NCBI RefSeq assembly: GCF_026153205.1
Contig: NZ_JAPFBW010000009.1
Location: forward strand, 62,001 to 126,000
Origin: Aquabacterium sp. A7-Y
Lineage (GTDB): Bacteria; Pseudomonadota; Gammaproteobacteria; Burkholderiales; Burkholderiaceae_C
Direction: 5' to 3'
DNA length: 64,000 nucleotides
In this document: positions 48,876-59,900 of the stretch, piece after piece
Layout: every line of letters begins with the position of its first letter
How positions within the stretch are numbered: position 1 is the first letter of the stretch
Position numbers and translations under genes: made by a program
Notes under the pieces: generated by a model
The model's database searches: none
What the model was told of the DNA's origin: nothing
Seen by the model: only the letters and a program-made list of their open reading frames with translations

Positions 48876-50333
48876 ATGTCCGTGCCCTCCTCTGCTTCCC
48901 TGCTCAGAGCCAGGACCTTGTTCGCGCTGACCGCGGCGCTGGCCGGCGCCGGCCTGCCGCTGCTCAGCACCCCGGCCGGCGCGCAGACCACCGCCGCCTG
49001 CCATGCTGCGTGGAACTCCGGCACCGCCTACACCGGCGGCGCCACCGTCAGCCACGCGGGCATCAACTACAAGGCCAACTGGTGGACCCAGGGCCAGAAT
49101 CCGTCCACCCACAACGGCCCCGCCGGCAGCGGCCAGCCCTGGACCCAACTCGGCAACTGCGGCACCCCGGCGCCCGGGCCTGCACCGGGGCCGGCTCCCG
49201 GACCCGCACCGACCCCCGCCCCCACGCCGGCCCCGACCCCGGCACCGGCACCCAACCCCGGGAGCCGCATGTATATCGGCTACTCGAGCACCTGGAACAC
49301 CAGCATCTACGACCTGACACCGGCCAACATCCCCAACTACTTCACCCACGTCAACCTGGCCTTCGCGCGGCCCGACACGAACTACACCCGCGGCAGCTAT
49401 GCCTTCGACCAGTCGGTCGCCGGCTTCGAGTTCACCGAGGGCGCAGCCACCCCGGCCGGCCAGCGCCGCTTCACCGAGAAACAGGCCCAGGACCTGCGCA
49501 ACAACATCGCGGCGCTCAAGGCGCGCGGCACCCAGGTCTGGGTCTCGCTCGGCGGCTGGGCCTACAGCCAGGGCAGCGAGTGGTCCCGATTCAACGCCCG
49601 CAACGTCGTCGACCTGGCGCTGGACCTCGGCGCCTCGGGCATCGACGTCGACTGGGAAAGCAGCGGCTCCAGTTGCAACAAGGCCGAGGCCGCCTCCTTC
49701 AGCTGCAACACCGATGCGCAGATCGTCGGCATCATCGACACCCTGCACAGCGAGATCCAGTCACGCGGCGCCAGGCTGGGCATCTCGGTGGCCGGCTGGT
49801 CGACCGGCGCCTACTACGTGAAGGGCACGCCCTTCGAGGAAGGCAAGGTGCAGTGGGGTTCACCCTTCGGCGGCGTGATGTACACGGTGGTCAAGACCCG
49901 CGGCAGCAAGCTCAGCCACGTCAATCTCATGTCCTATGACGGCGGCGACTACTACGACCCGCGCGAGGGCTACGAGTCCTACCGGGCGATCTACAACGGC
50001 CCCATCAACATGGGCATGCAGATCGCGCCCGAGGGCGCCGGCGGCGCGGTGTTGAAGATCCCCGCCAACGGCGTCGCCTACGACGCCGACATGTTGACGG
50101 GCCAGAACAACATCGCGACGCCCTACTACAACGTCGAGACGCTGGTGAACTACGTCAAGAACAAGGGGCGCCCGGGCGACGGCTTCATGCTGTGGCAGAT
50201 CTGGAAGCAGCGTGTGCACCAGCCGGCCCCGGCCGGCGCGGCCACCGAGAACTCGGCCGGCCAGTACGTCTGCCAGCACCTGCCGCTCAAGGGCGACTGC
50301 TCGCAGAGCATCCCGACGCTGCCCAAACATTGA
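48876..50333 (+). CDS. Secreted chitinase, GH18 with chitin-binding module
   Basis: A 485-residue exported endochitinase. A signal peptide (to about residue 36, STPAGAQ) is followed by a CBM5/12-type module: AACHAAWNSGTAYTGGATVS, the aromatic NYKANWWTQGQNPSTHNG and QPWTQLGNC. A Pro/Ala/Gly linker (APGPAPGPAPGPAPT and further PTPAP units, about residues 98-127) leads to the GH18 barrel. The catalytic motif is GIDVDWE (D257, D259, E261), with QVWVSLGGWAYSQ and NLMSYDGGDYYDP as further GH18 signatures. The ATG follows GGAGA. A long hairpin after the stop terminates it. It probably digests chitin outside the cell. Confidence 0.95.
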   Translation: MSVPSSASLLRARTLFALTAALAGAGLPLLSTPAGAQTTAACHAAWNSGTAYTGGATVSHAGINYKANWWTQGQNPSTHNGPAGSGQPWTQLGNCGTPAPGPAPGPAPGPAPTPAPTPAPTPAPAPNPGSRMYIGYSSTWNTSIYDLTPANIPNYFTHVNLAFARPDTNYTRGSYAFDQSVAGFEFTEGAATPAGQRRFTEKQAQDLRNNIAALKARGTQVWVSLGGWAYSQGSEWSRFNARNVVDLALDLGASGIDVDWESSGSSCNKAEAASFSCNTDAQIVGIIDTLHSEIQSRGARLGISVAGWSTGAYYVKGTPFEEGKVQWGSPFGGVMYTVVKTRGSKLSHVNLMSYDGGDYYDPREGYESYRAIYNGPINMGMQIAPEGAGGAVLKIPANGVAYDADMLTGQNNIATPYYNVETLVNYVKNKGRPGDGFMLWQIWKQRVHQPAPAGAATENSAGQYVCQHLPLKGDCSQSIPTLPKH

Positions 50334-50370
50334 TGCGCCAGGCCGCCTGATGGCGGTCCCCATCGACGAC

Positions 50371-50397
50371 GGCCCCGGCCAGCCACTGGCCGGGGCC
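50371..50397 (+). terminator. Strong hairpin terminator after chitinase
   Basis: A 12-base perfect stem GGCCCCGGCCAG / CTGGCCGGGGCC with loop CCA, followed by ATCTTCTT, lies 37 bases after the chitinase stop. Confidence 0.8.
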
Positions 50398-50440
50398 ATC
50401 TTCTTGGTCATCCGGCAAAAACCTCCAGCTCCATCCTCGG

Positions 50441-50504
50441 CTGCGCGAAGCACTTTGTGCCGGCCGCGCCCAGCGGCTGCACGTCGACATCAACATCCAC
50501 GTTG
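50441..50504 (-). repeat. Degenerate copy of the giant toxin's junction segment
   Basis: These 64 bases match 51933-51996 inside the giant YD-repeat gene with 55 of 64 identical and no gap. Translated on the minus strand the copy reads NVDVDVDVQPLGAAGTKCFA, the counterpart of NVEVGADVQRLGVAGAKYFA in the pre-toxin region. The similarity stops abruptly at both ends. It is a fragment of a displaced or previous toxin cassette next to the immunity gene. Confidence 0.75.
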
Positions 50505-50527
50505 TGCCGTGAATTGCCGGTCGCTCC

Positions 50528-50926
50528 TCAGGCCTCGGACGCCCGGTAAGTCACAAACCGGGGCGGCCGATGCAAGCGATTCACCACCTCGATCAGCTGC
50601 GGCACAAGTTGCTCTTCACGCAGACGCACCACCCCGTCCTCTACGACGAACACGCTTGAGAAGGACGGGTCATTCGCTATCAGTGCCTCAAGTGCTTCTG
50701 CGGCCGACCCGGCCTCACTGAGGCGCATGGTGGTCATCTTGGCGATCCGGGACCGCGCGCTCATCCAGGACAGCAAAGCGATTCCGAGCCGCCTCAAGGT
50801 TGGCGCACCGCAAGCCAATCCAGCGGGAGTAAGCAAGGGGCCGGTCGTTCCTTGATTGACATAACTGGCGAGTTGCTCGAACAGGGAGACGGCCGTCACA
50901 TCGGGTTCAGGGGTTGTAGATGTCAT
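50528..50926 (-). CDS. Likely immunity protein for the giant toxin
   Basis: A 132-residue cytoplasmic protein: MTSTTPEPDVTAVSLFEQLA at the start, SVFVVEDGVVRLREEQLVPQ and RPPRFVTYRASEA at the end. No family is recognised. Its ATG lies inside the last codons of the giant gene in another frame, 20 bases before that gene's end, with GGGAG (minus strand, 50937-50941) as its ribosome site inside the toxin sequence. A small gene coupled to the 3' end of an RHS/CDI-type toxin is almost always the immunity gene, which is the basis of this call. Function is inferred from position, not sequence. Confidence 0.7.
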   Translation of the reverse strand: MTSTTPEPDVTAVSLFEQLASYVNQGTTGPLLTPAGLACGAPTLRRLGIALLSWMSARSRIAKMTTMRLSEAGSAAEALEALIANDPSFSSVFVVEDGVVRLREEQLVPQLIEVVNRLHRPPRFVTYRASEA

Positions 50927-53900
50927 TGTCGTAGTGCTCCCAGATGTGAAAGACCATGTCTCGGGGCGTTGAGAATTGCGGTATCTGACCTGAGGACAAC
51001 TGATACTGCCGCTCGTAGAAAAAAGCTCGCTTCTCCCATTGCCAGCGCGTCTTGGGACTGGTGGCGCCGTAGCCGTTGATGAAATCCAGGCCGTGCGTGC
51101 CCTCGTGCACCGTGTCGGTAAGAAGAGAAGCGGAACTCTTGCGCAGGTAAAGGCGGTTCTCCTGGGCGATGGCAACGATGTTACCTTGCCTCACCTCTTC
51201 TGCACTCAGCTTGGCCTTGTTGAATAGATCGTCGCCCAGCACACTGATTTTCAGGTCGCCGTTACGGATCGCCGCCGCAATACGCGAAGACTGTTCCGTG
51301 ACGCCATCGATTGCTGCCGCAATGTCGCGACCATTGAAGTTGGCGAATTGACCCGCTCCGTGACCGGCACCGACACTGGCCAGGCGACTCGGAGAAGCAG
51401 CAGCGACCTGAACCTGCCCGACGCTACCTGGCGAAGCAACGCCGCTGCTAGAAAGCGCGGTGAATTCCGTGACTCCGATCCCCAGCAACGTCGCCTCATA
51501 CGGATTTGCCAACACCGCGCCCACCGGTCCCAACGCCGCGACCTCCGACACCACCGCTCGCCCACCGGCATACAAGCTACGGCCCAGTAACGCCGCTTCA
51601 CCCGCGGCGCCATACAGCAGCAGAGGCGCTGCCGCGGCGCCCAAAGCGCCACCGGCCGTCAAGGTCAGGCTGGTCGATCGCAAGCCCGTGAGCTGCGCCT
51701 GCTGCACCGGCGACAAGTCGCGCCGCAGGTAGGTCGTATGGCTGCGGAACAAACCGTTCACCAGCCCCGGCGCTTCGCTCGCGCCCGGCATCTCGGGCAG
51801 GATCGACGGGATGGGCTGGCTCAGCGCGTCGAAGGACGCGCCGGGCTGGAACACGCCGCCTGCGCCAGCTGCCGGACCCTCCACCATGCTCAGGCTGGCC
51901 CGCTGTGCCGCGGCCGCCTGGGCCGCCTGCCGCTGCGCGAAGTACTTCGCGCCGGCCACGCCCAGCCGCTGCACGTCGGCACCGACCTCCACGTTGGCCA
52001 ACGTCGCCTCATCCGGGATGCGCAGCGTCATGCCGGCCGGCACGTGATGGCGAGACGCCAGCCCGTTGAACTGCGCCACGCGATCTAGCTTGTCTGCGTC
52101 GTTGGTACCGACCAGTCGAGACAACACCTGTCCCCTGGCCACCGTCACGGTCCGCATACCGTCGCCCTGCCGTGCCGGTGCGGCGGCACCGCTACCCGCC
52201 GAGCCGTCGATCTGGAAGGACTGCATCCCGGCCCGGCGCTGCAGGACATCGGCTGCCCAGTCATCCCCGCCGGTGTACAGGTCGATGCCCGAACCATCGT
52301 CTCCGGTACCCAGACGGATCGAGCCATCCCCGGCGCCCAGCACTGCACCCAGCCCGCCGAAGCCGTATTTCGCATGGCGCGCAAGATCCGCCTGGATCAC
52401 GCCATCCACCAGGGCATCTCCCACCGCGCTGCCAAAGCTATGCGCGGCAATGGCGACCCAGTTCGGCCGATAGCCTTGCACCAGTGCCTGCACGCTGCCG
52501 CCTGCCAGGCCGCTCGCGGTGTTGCGGAGCAGCCCGCCCATCGCGTCGCCACGCACGGAGAGCTGCGCCTCCGACAGCGACATGCCCGCCTCCCGTGCCG
52601 CCTCCACTTGTGCGTTGCCGATGAACTTGTTCACACCATGGCTGACCGCGCCGCCGACCGCCGATGCCGCCACGCTGCGCCAGTCGAACTTCTGCTGCAG
52701 CCCGGTCGCCACGGCGACGCCTTGCGTTGCCGCGTTGCCGATCGCCGCGCGCGCCATGGCGCCGCCCACGTCCTTGCCGAGCGAAGCACCCAGTGAGGAG
52801 GAAGGTCCGATGGCCGCCCCCACCCCGGCACCAATGGCGCCGAGCGCCACGCCGGACCAGGAGAACTCGTCGGTCACTCCCAGCGCCATGCCGACGCCCT
52901 GGCTCGCGATGGAACCCACCGCACCGCCCACCACGGCGGCCGTCATGCCGCCGGCCGCCCCGCCCAGGGCCGCCGTGCCCGCGCTGAACAGGGCTCCGAG
53001 ACCACTGCTGCCGGCAGCCGCAAGTTGCGGTGCCAGCGCTCCCGCCGTCATGATGGTCGCAACCACGGCCACGACCAGCACGACAACGATGCCCAGCACT
53101 CCGCAACCGCCGCCCGGCGGCCTCGGCGCCGGCGGCAGGGTGGGATGGACGTTGCCCATCGCCTCGGCCGGATCGTAGACGCGGAAGGTGCCGCTGTTGT
53201 TGTGGATGTTGGTGACCTTCGGCGGAATGATCAGCCGTTGCCCTTCCAGCAGTTCCTCGGTGCCCGTCAAGCCATTGGCATCGGCGATGAGGTACCACAT
53301 CGCCCGATCGCCCCACATCGCCGCTGCCACCGACGGCAGGTCGTCGCCGTCGCGCACCGTGTAGCTCGACGGCGCATTCGACGGGTAATCAGGGCCGATG
53401 GGCTCGTAGTTCTGGTCGAAGTCGGCCGACGCGATGGGCCTCCAGGCCTTGTAGTCCGGCTTGGCCTGGCCGCGATTGGCAAGCGCCTGCGCATAGTCCA
53501 CCCGTGTCGGCCCGTCGTTGCCGACATCGCCCACACGCTGTCCGTTGACGTAGTAGTAGCGGTGGACCTGGTTCACTCGCCCGTCATCCACCACCTCGTC
53601 GCGCACCAGGATCAGTCCCTGGGCGTCGCTGATGTAGCGGAAACGGCGGTTGGCCTGCACGTCTATGGCCATCTTGAGGTGGCCGTTGACGTCGTACTCC
53701 AGGTTCGAGAAACCCTTGCCCCAGGCCGCGTTGTTGCCCTTCAGCGAAGGGTTGTAGGCCTGGTTGGTGATCGCGAACTGCTTGGCACTGTCCCAGTATT
53801 CGTAGGCGTAGTAGGTGTTGGTGGTGGTCGGCTTGCTGGCCTTGTCCTTGTGCAGGGTCCGGGCCAGTGCGCCATGGCCGTCCGCGGTGGCGGCGGCGGC

Positions 53901-56900
53901 ATCTTCCTTGTTGTCGAGGTAATAGAAGTAATCGGTGCGCCCCTGGTTGTCCTCCTGCCAGCGGATGCGATGGTCAAGGCTGTAGCCGGTCTTGCGCTCG
54001 TAGCTCACCGCCCCCTGCTCGTTCAGCTCGGTGTACTGGAGCACCCGACCCAGCAGGTCGACGTGGCGGCGCGAGCGGTGCTTGGCGTTGAGGTAGGTGT
54101 CCTCCAGATAGCCGTCCGCGGTATAGGTATAGCGTTCGTGGCTACCGTCCTCGCCGTTGATGACCTCCTGTCGCCGGCTGGCGGCGTCGTACCACACCGA
54201 CACCCCGGTGGTGCCACGCTCGATCACGCCGGACTTGTCCGTCAGTGACGTGCCCCGCTTGCCAGCCAGCCGACCCATCGTCAAGGTGAACCGGTTCAGC
54301 TCGTCGTAGGTGTACCAGTAGTCCTGCTCACGCCGGCTGCCGTCCACGCCGTCGTGGTAGTAGCTGTAGACGCGCCGGCGGTTGCCCACCGCGTCGTACT
54401 CGTACTGGATGGTCGCCCGCGGATCCTGCACGGTCTGGATGCGGTTCAGCTCGTCGTACGTGATGCGCGCATACTGGTGGTGGTCCCGCACGCCGCCCAG
54501 CAGGTTCTTCGGATCCTTCAGCGAGACATAGGCCTCCAGGGTGCGGTTGCCCGCCTTGTCGTACTCGTAGGAGGTATAGGCCCCGGTGGAACGGTCCCAG
54601 ATGCTCTTGATGTAGCCGTTGGCGTAGTGGTCGTAGACGATGTCCTGCTTCGACGAGCCGCTCTGCGCGGTGAGCCGGCCAGCCGCGTTGTAGGTGTAGG
54701 TGAAGGTGTGACCGCCGAGGTCCTTCTTCCAGCTCAGCCGGCCGAACACGTCCGTGTGCTCCACCAACTCGCGGCCGGTGGCATCCACGGTGCTCTTCTG
54801 CCATCCCCCCACCTGGATGCCCCCGGCACCGGCAATGGAGGCCAGGTAGCTGTAGGTGTACTTCACCTCGGCCCCGGCAAAGCTGCGCGTCTTCGTCACA
54901 CGACCCAAGCTGTCATACCAGGTCTTCTCCACATTGCCATAGGCGCCGGTGTGCGTGATGCGCTGCCCGGCCTCGTCGTAGCTATAGCGATCGCGGGTAC
55001 GCACCGCGGTGGCCCCACTGTTGCCCGGCGTGTTGGCTGCCCGCTCGGGATGCCGCACCTCGACCAGGCGGCCCATCGCGTCATAGTCGTACTCGGTACG
55101 GGCGCTGCGGTCGTTCGCGTCCTTGGCAAGTTCGTTGTAGCTGTAGCGCCGGTCGCCAAAGATGTCGAAGCTGTGCCGGCGCACGCCCTTGGCATGGGCC
55201 TCCAGCGCGATCTGCGTCCCAGTGCCGCCAGGCAACCAGCCTTGCCGCACGGTGTTGCCAGCGGCATCGGTGACCGCCACCAGCCTCCCGGCCAGGTCGT
55301 AGACGTTCTCGGTGGTGGGCCGCTTGTCCCGCTCGACAAAGCCGTTGGCATGCGTGATCGACGTCAGCGGAGCCTGCTGGCGCACCATCGCACCGGCGGT
55401 GTTGTAGGCAAAGTCGGTGCGGTTGCCGCGGCCATCCTCCTCGAAGCTCACCTCGCCGAAGGCGTTGTAACCGACCTTGCGGCGCACCTGCTCCTTCTCC
55501 GGATTCTCCGGGCCGAGGATCACCCATTCCAGGCGCGAGGAGCTGCCGCCGGTGGGCCGCAGCGTGAAGATGGCCTCGTTGCGCCCCAGGGGCTTGCCAG
55601 TGCCGTCGAAGGTGTCATAGATGTACTCGTACACCACCTCCCCGCTGGCCGGCGGCTGAAGCCCGGTGAGGACGACCTTGAAAGCCCCGCCCTCCGGCAC
55701 TGCGGTCAGGGGCTTGTAATCCTCGTCACTGTCCCGGCGGCGGTAAGCGACCCGCACCGACTTGACGCCCGCCTGCGGCGGCGTCAGCCGCAGTTGCATG
55801 GGCTGCACCTCGGTGTGGGCCTCCAGCACCTTGGGATCGGGCCCCAGCAACAGCTTGGCGTTCGTCTCGCTGCTGACCAGCCCGCCCGGGCCGTAGCTCG
55901 TGATGAGCACCTCGAACTGCTTGCTGGTGCGCACGTCCGGCAGCAGGCGGGTGCCGTCCCACAGGTAGTTGCCATCGCCCTTGTTCAGCAGCAAGGACGC
56001 GGGCACCGACAGGAAAGGCCCTTGCGTGTTGGCCTCGCGGTACTTCACCTCGACGGACTGTGTCGACTCGGGCAGGCCCAGCCGGACCATGCCGGGGCGC
56101 GACTCATACGGCAGGAAGTCGCGGATCCAGGGGCTGCCGTCGGCGTTGCGGCCGAACTCCACCCAGGCCCGGTTGACCTCTACGCCATCGCGTCGGGTCT
56201 GGATGTCCAGTTCGTAGTCGCCCACAGGCAGCAGATCCCAGCCCATCTCGAACCAGCCCGGCGTGCCGCGTCCGCCGATGGCTGCGAGCCGGGGTCCACG
56301 CGCCGCGTCGTTGAGCACCAGCCATTCGCCATTGCCCTGCTTCGGGCGGTAGCGCACCGTGATCTCGTTGGCATTGCCCTGGTCGAGGATGTGCAGCCAA
56401 CCGTTGTTGTGCAGCACCCCGCGACCCGGCAGGCCACTCACCTCGCTGTGGCCGTGCTGCGTGAACCCCGGCGCTGTCGGGTTGCTCAGGTCGAGGCTGC
56501 CCGACTGCTTGTTCAGCACCTCCCCGTTGGCCCCCAGGGCGACATACTGGAACTCGAACTTGCGCTGGCCAGAGAAGGCAGGATCCTGAAGGAAAAAGGC
56601 AGGATCCTGGACGAAGCGGCTGTCCATCGAGTTGCCGGCGCCGTTCTGCTGCTTGGGCACCCACACCCAGTTGTAGGGTCCGGTGGACCCTTCCGGCCGG
56701 TAGAACAGCACCAGCCGGTCCGCCAGCGGGGACTGGCCGTTGATCACCAGCCGCGACGGGATCGTGGCAGAGCCGCCGTTCGGTTCGGCACCCCAGATCT
56801 CGTGCGCCTCGCTGTCGATCATCAGAATGAGCGGCAAGGACAGCTGCGCCAACACCAGGCGGCCCTGAGCGGTGTTCTTGTAGACCGTGTAGCCGATCTG

Positions 56901-59900
56901 GCCCGTCACCCGGTCGTCGTAGCCCAGGAACAGGCGATCGAACCGCACCGAGCCGCCCGCCTTGGACACCGACCTGGCATGGGGCGGAGCTCCGGGATTG
57001 CCGTCCGGGTACCGCCAGTCCCTGACCGGCATGTCGAGCATCACATAGACGTCCTCGTCCCCCCAGGCGCTGGTGTCCGGCACCGTGACGTCGATGGTCA
57101 CGTACGCAGGCGACGGCACGTCATAAGCGTCCTCCCAGGTGGGGGATTGCCACACCGACACCGTGCCCGCCCTGCTGGCTTCGACATAGCCGGCGGTGGC
57201 CGGGTTGGTGGTCCGGCCCGTGCCATCCGGTCCCACGCGCAGGTCGATGTGCGAGGTCTCGGAAACAAAGACCGACTGGCCCGCCGTGTTCGGCCTGATG
57301 GAAGCGCTGGCCTTCTTCGCGTCCATCGCCGCCTCCACCGTGTCGGTGACGCGGTTCAGCACATTGAACACGGCGTAGGTCTCGGCCGTATCGTCACGGT
57401 CGATCACCTCGACGAGCTGCGATGACCTGATTTCGGCCAGGTTGGTGCCGGAGAGGCTGGTGAGCGTCGCATTGCCAGCCGCGTCATGCAGGTGCAGCTT
57501 GACGACGCCGTCGCCCGCATTGGTCTTCCAGACCCGGCCCGCCCGGTCGTACTCCGCCACCTCCTGCCAGCTGCCGGCGGCACCGCCACCATTCGTGCGC
57601 CGGCCGGTCACCTCTCCAAAGCCGTTGTAGCGGGTTTCGATCACGCGGCCGCTCGCATGATCGGTCTGCCGCACCTCCCGGTTCAGCGAGTCGTGCACGT
57701 AGTAGACGATGTCGTCCACCGGCGGCCCCTCCTCACTGCGCCGGCCGATCAGGGCCTTGCGGGTCACGTTGCCTGCAGCATCGTGGCGGTACTCGGTGCG
57801 CGCGCCACTCGCATCGGTCTGGCCGGTCATCCAGCCGTGGCTGTTGTAGTCGTAGTAGGTGACCCGGTCCTCCGCCCGGTCGGTCTTGGCGCGGCGAAAC
57901 TCGCGGCGCAGCAGGCCCAGTCCGTCGTACTCCCGGTCTGTCACGGGCCGCACCTTGGCGCCCTCGAAGTCGACGAATTCCGGGCGAGTCTCAGACCTCT
58001 GCCGACCCAAGGTATCGAAGCGCCACTCGGTCACGAGGCCGGTGGCGTCGGTCTTCTTCTTGACGTTGCCCAGCGCGTCATACTCATACGCCGTGACTGC
58101 ATCGCGGGTGAACCGGGCCAGCCCACCGGCGTCATCCACCTTGCCAGCCTGCACCGCTGTGCGGGTCTCGCTCTTGATGCGATTGACCTTGTCGTAGGCA
58201 TAGCTGGTCACGCGGTCATCGCCGCTGGCCACCAGGTAGCGCGCGTCCTTCAACTGCTGCAGGGTGGTGAGGTCGGTGACGGTGAGGCCGCGCACCGGGT
58301 TGGCGTACCGCGTTTCCTTGGCGACGTTGCCCTGGCCATCGTAGTCCCACACGATCAGATGCAGCCCGGCGTCAAGTTGAGCCAGCTTGCGACCCGCGCG
58401 GTCGTAGTAGAAGCGGGTGGCGTTGCCGTTGGCGTCGACCTGCTTGACGACGTTGCCCGCCGCGTCATACACCGTGGCGGTGAGGATGGAGCCGCTGCGG
58501 TGCTCGTAGCGCGGCGGCTTGGCATTGACCAGGTACGAACCGAAACGCATCCCGTCGATGCGGGTGCCCGTCTGCCGGCCGACCTTGTCATAGAGGTAGA
58601 ACACCTCCCGGTCATAACGGTCGATCGCACCGTCCTTGTCGGCGATGACGTACACGACTGCCGTGCCGGCAGCCGGCGCGGCAGTCAGTACGGCGGGCGG
58701 CACCGCCGTGTTCAGCTTGGCGCCGCCCGCTTGCTGCACCGCGTTCGCGAAGATCTTCTGGGAGGTGCGGTTGCCGGCGCGATCGTAGGTCCAGCTGGTA
58801 TAGATGCCGGCCGCGTCCACCCGGCCGACCTGTCGTCCAAGCGGGTCGTAGTAGTACAGCGTGCGCCCGCCGCGCGCATCGAGCGTCTCCACCACATTGC
58901 CGGCGGCGTCGTACGCGGTGACGAGCGTGGGTGCGGCTTCGCTTTCCTGGCGAGCCGCGCCGTCGTAGACGCGGGTCTTCTGTCCGATCTGCTTGACCTG
59001 CCGATCCAGCCGGTCGTACTGGAACTCGGTCACCCGTTGCTCATGCAGCCCGGTGGCCTCGGTCTTGAACCGAAGGTTGCCGCGCGTGTCGTAGACATGG
59101 GTCGTGACCACATCCACCATCACCGGCTTGCCGTCGCCGCCCATCACCGGCCGGCTGTTGGCATCGAGCTGGGCGGTCTTCTCCGGCGAGGTCTCGGTCT
59201 TCACCCGCCCGTCCCGGTAATGGGTATAGACGAAGATCCCGCCTGCCTTGTTGGTGTAGCGCCACTTGTCGCCCAGACGGTCGTACTCGGTCTTCTCCGT
59301 CTTGCCCGTGCCGTCCGTGATGCTGGTCTGGCGGTTCAGCTTGTCATGCCCGATGCGGGTCACCTGGTCGAGCTCCGGCCGCCGGACCAGGTGCACCCCC
59401 TCGGTGGGGGCCTTGTCCAGGATCTCGGGCGGGTTGATCTCGCTGAGCTTGTGCTTGCTCGCATCGCCCGCGACGAACATCCGGTTGAAGTAGCGGATGA
59501 TGCGATCCACCGTGCCGAAGGCGGTGTAGAACGTCTCCACCACCCCGCCGTCCGGGTTCACGTGCAGGACACCCTGGTTGCGGCGGTCGAAGTAGAAGTA
59601 GCCGACGTTGCCCCGCGGGTCGGTGATCTTCACCGCATTGCCAAAGGCGTCGTAGAGCGTGCTGGTCGCCCCGCCCTCGGCGTCGGTCACCTTGGTCACC
59701 CGGCCCACTGCATCGAAGGCTTGCACCGTGGTGTACAGCGCCAGCAGCTTGCCTTTGTCGGTCGACGAGAGCTTGGTGTAGGAAGCCGTTCCATAACCCA
59801 GCTGCTCACGCATCTTCACTGCCCAGTCGCTGTCGCTCTCCGTCAGCTCGACCCCCAGCGGGCCGATGATGCGCTCGCGGTTGCCCATCTTGTCGAGCAC

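Noticed and set aside
54354-57425. Open frame of 1,023 codons antisense to the giant YD-repeat gene
   Set aside because: The minus strand carries regular YD repeats; this is the high-GC shadow.
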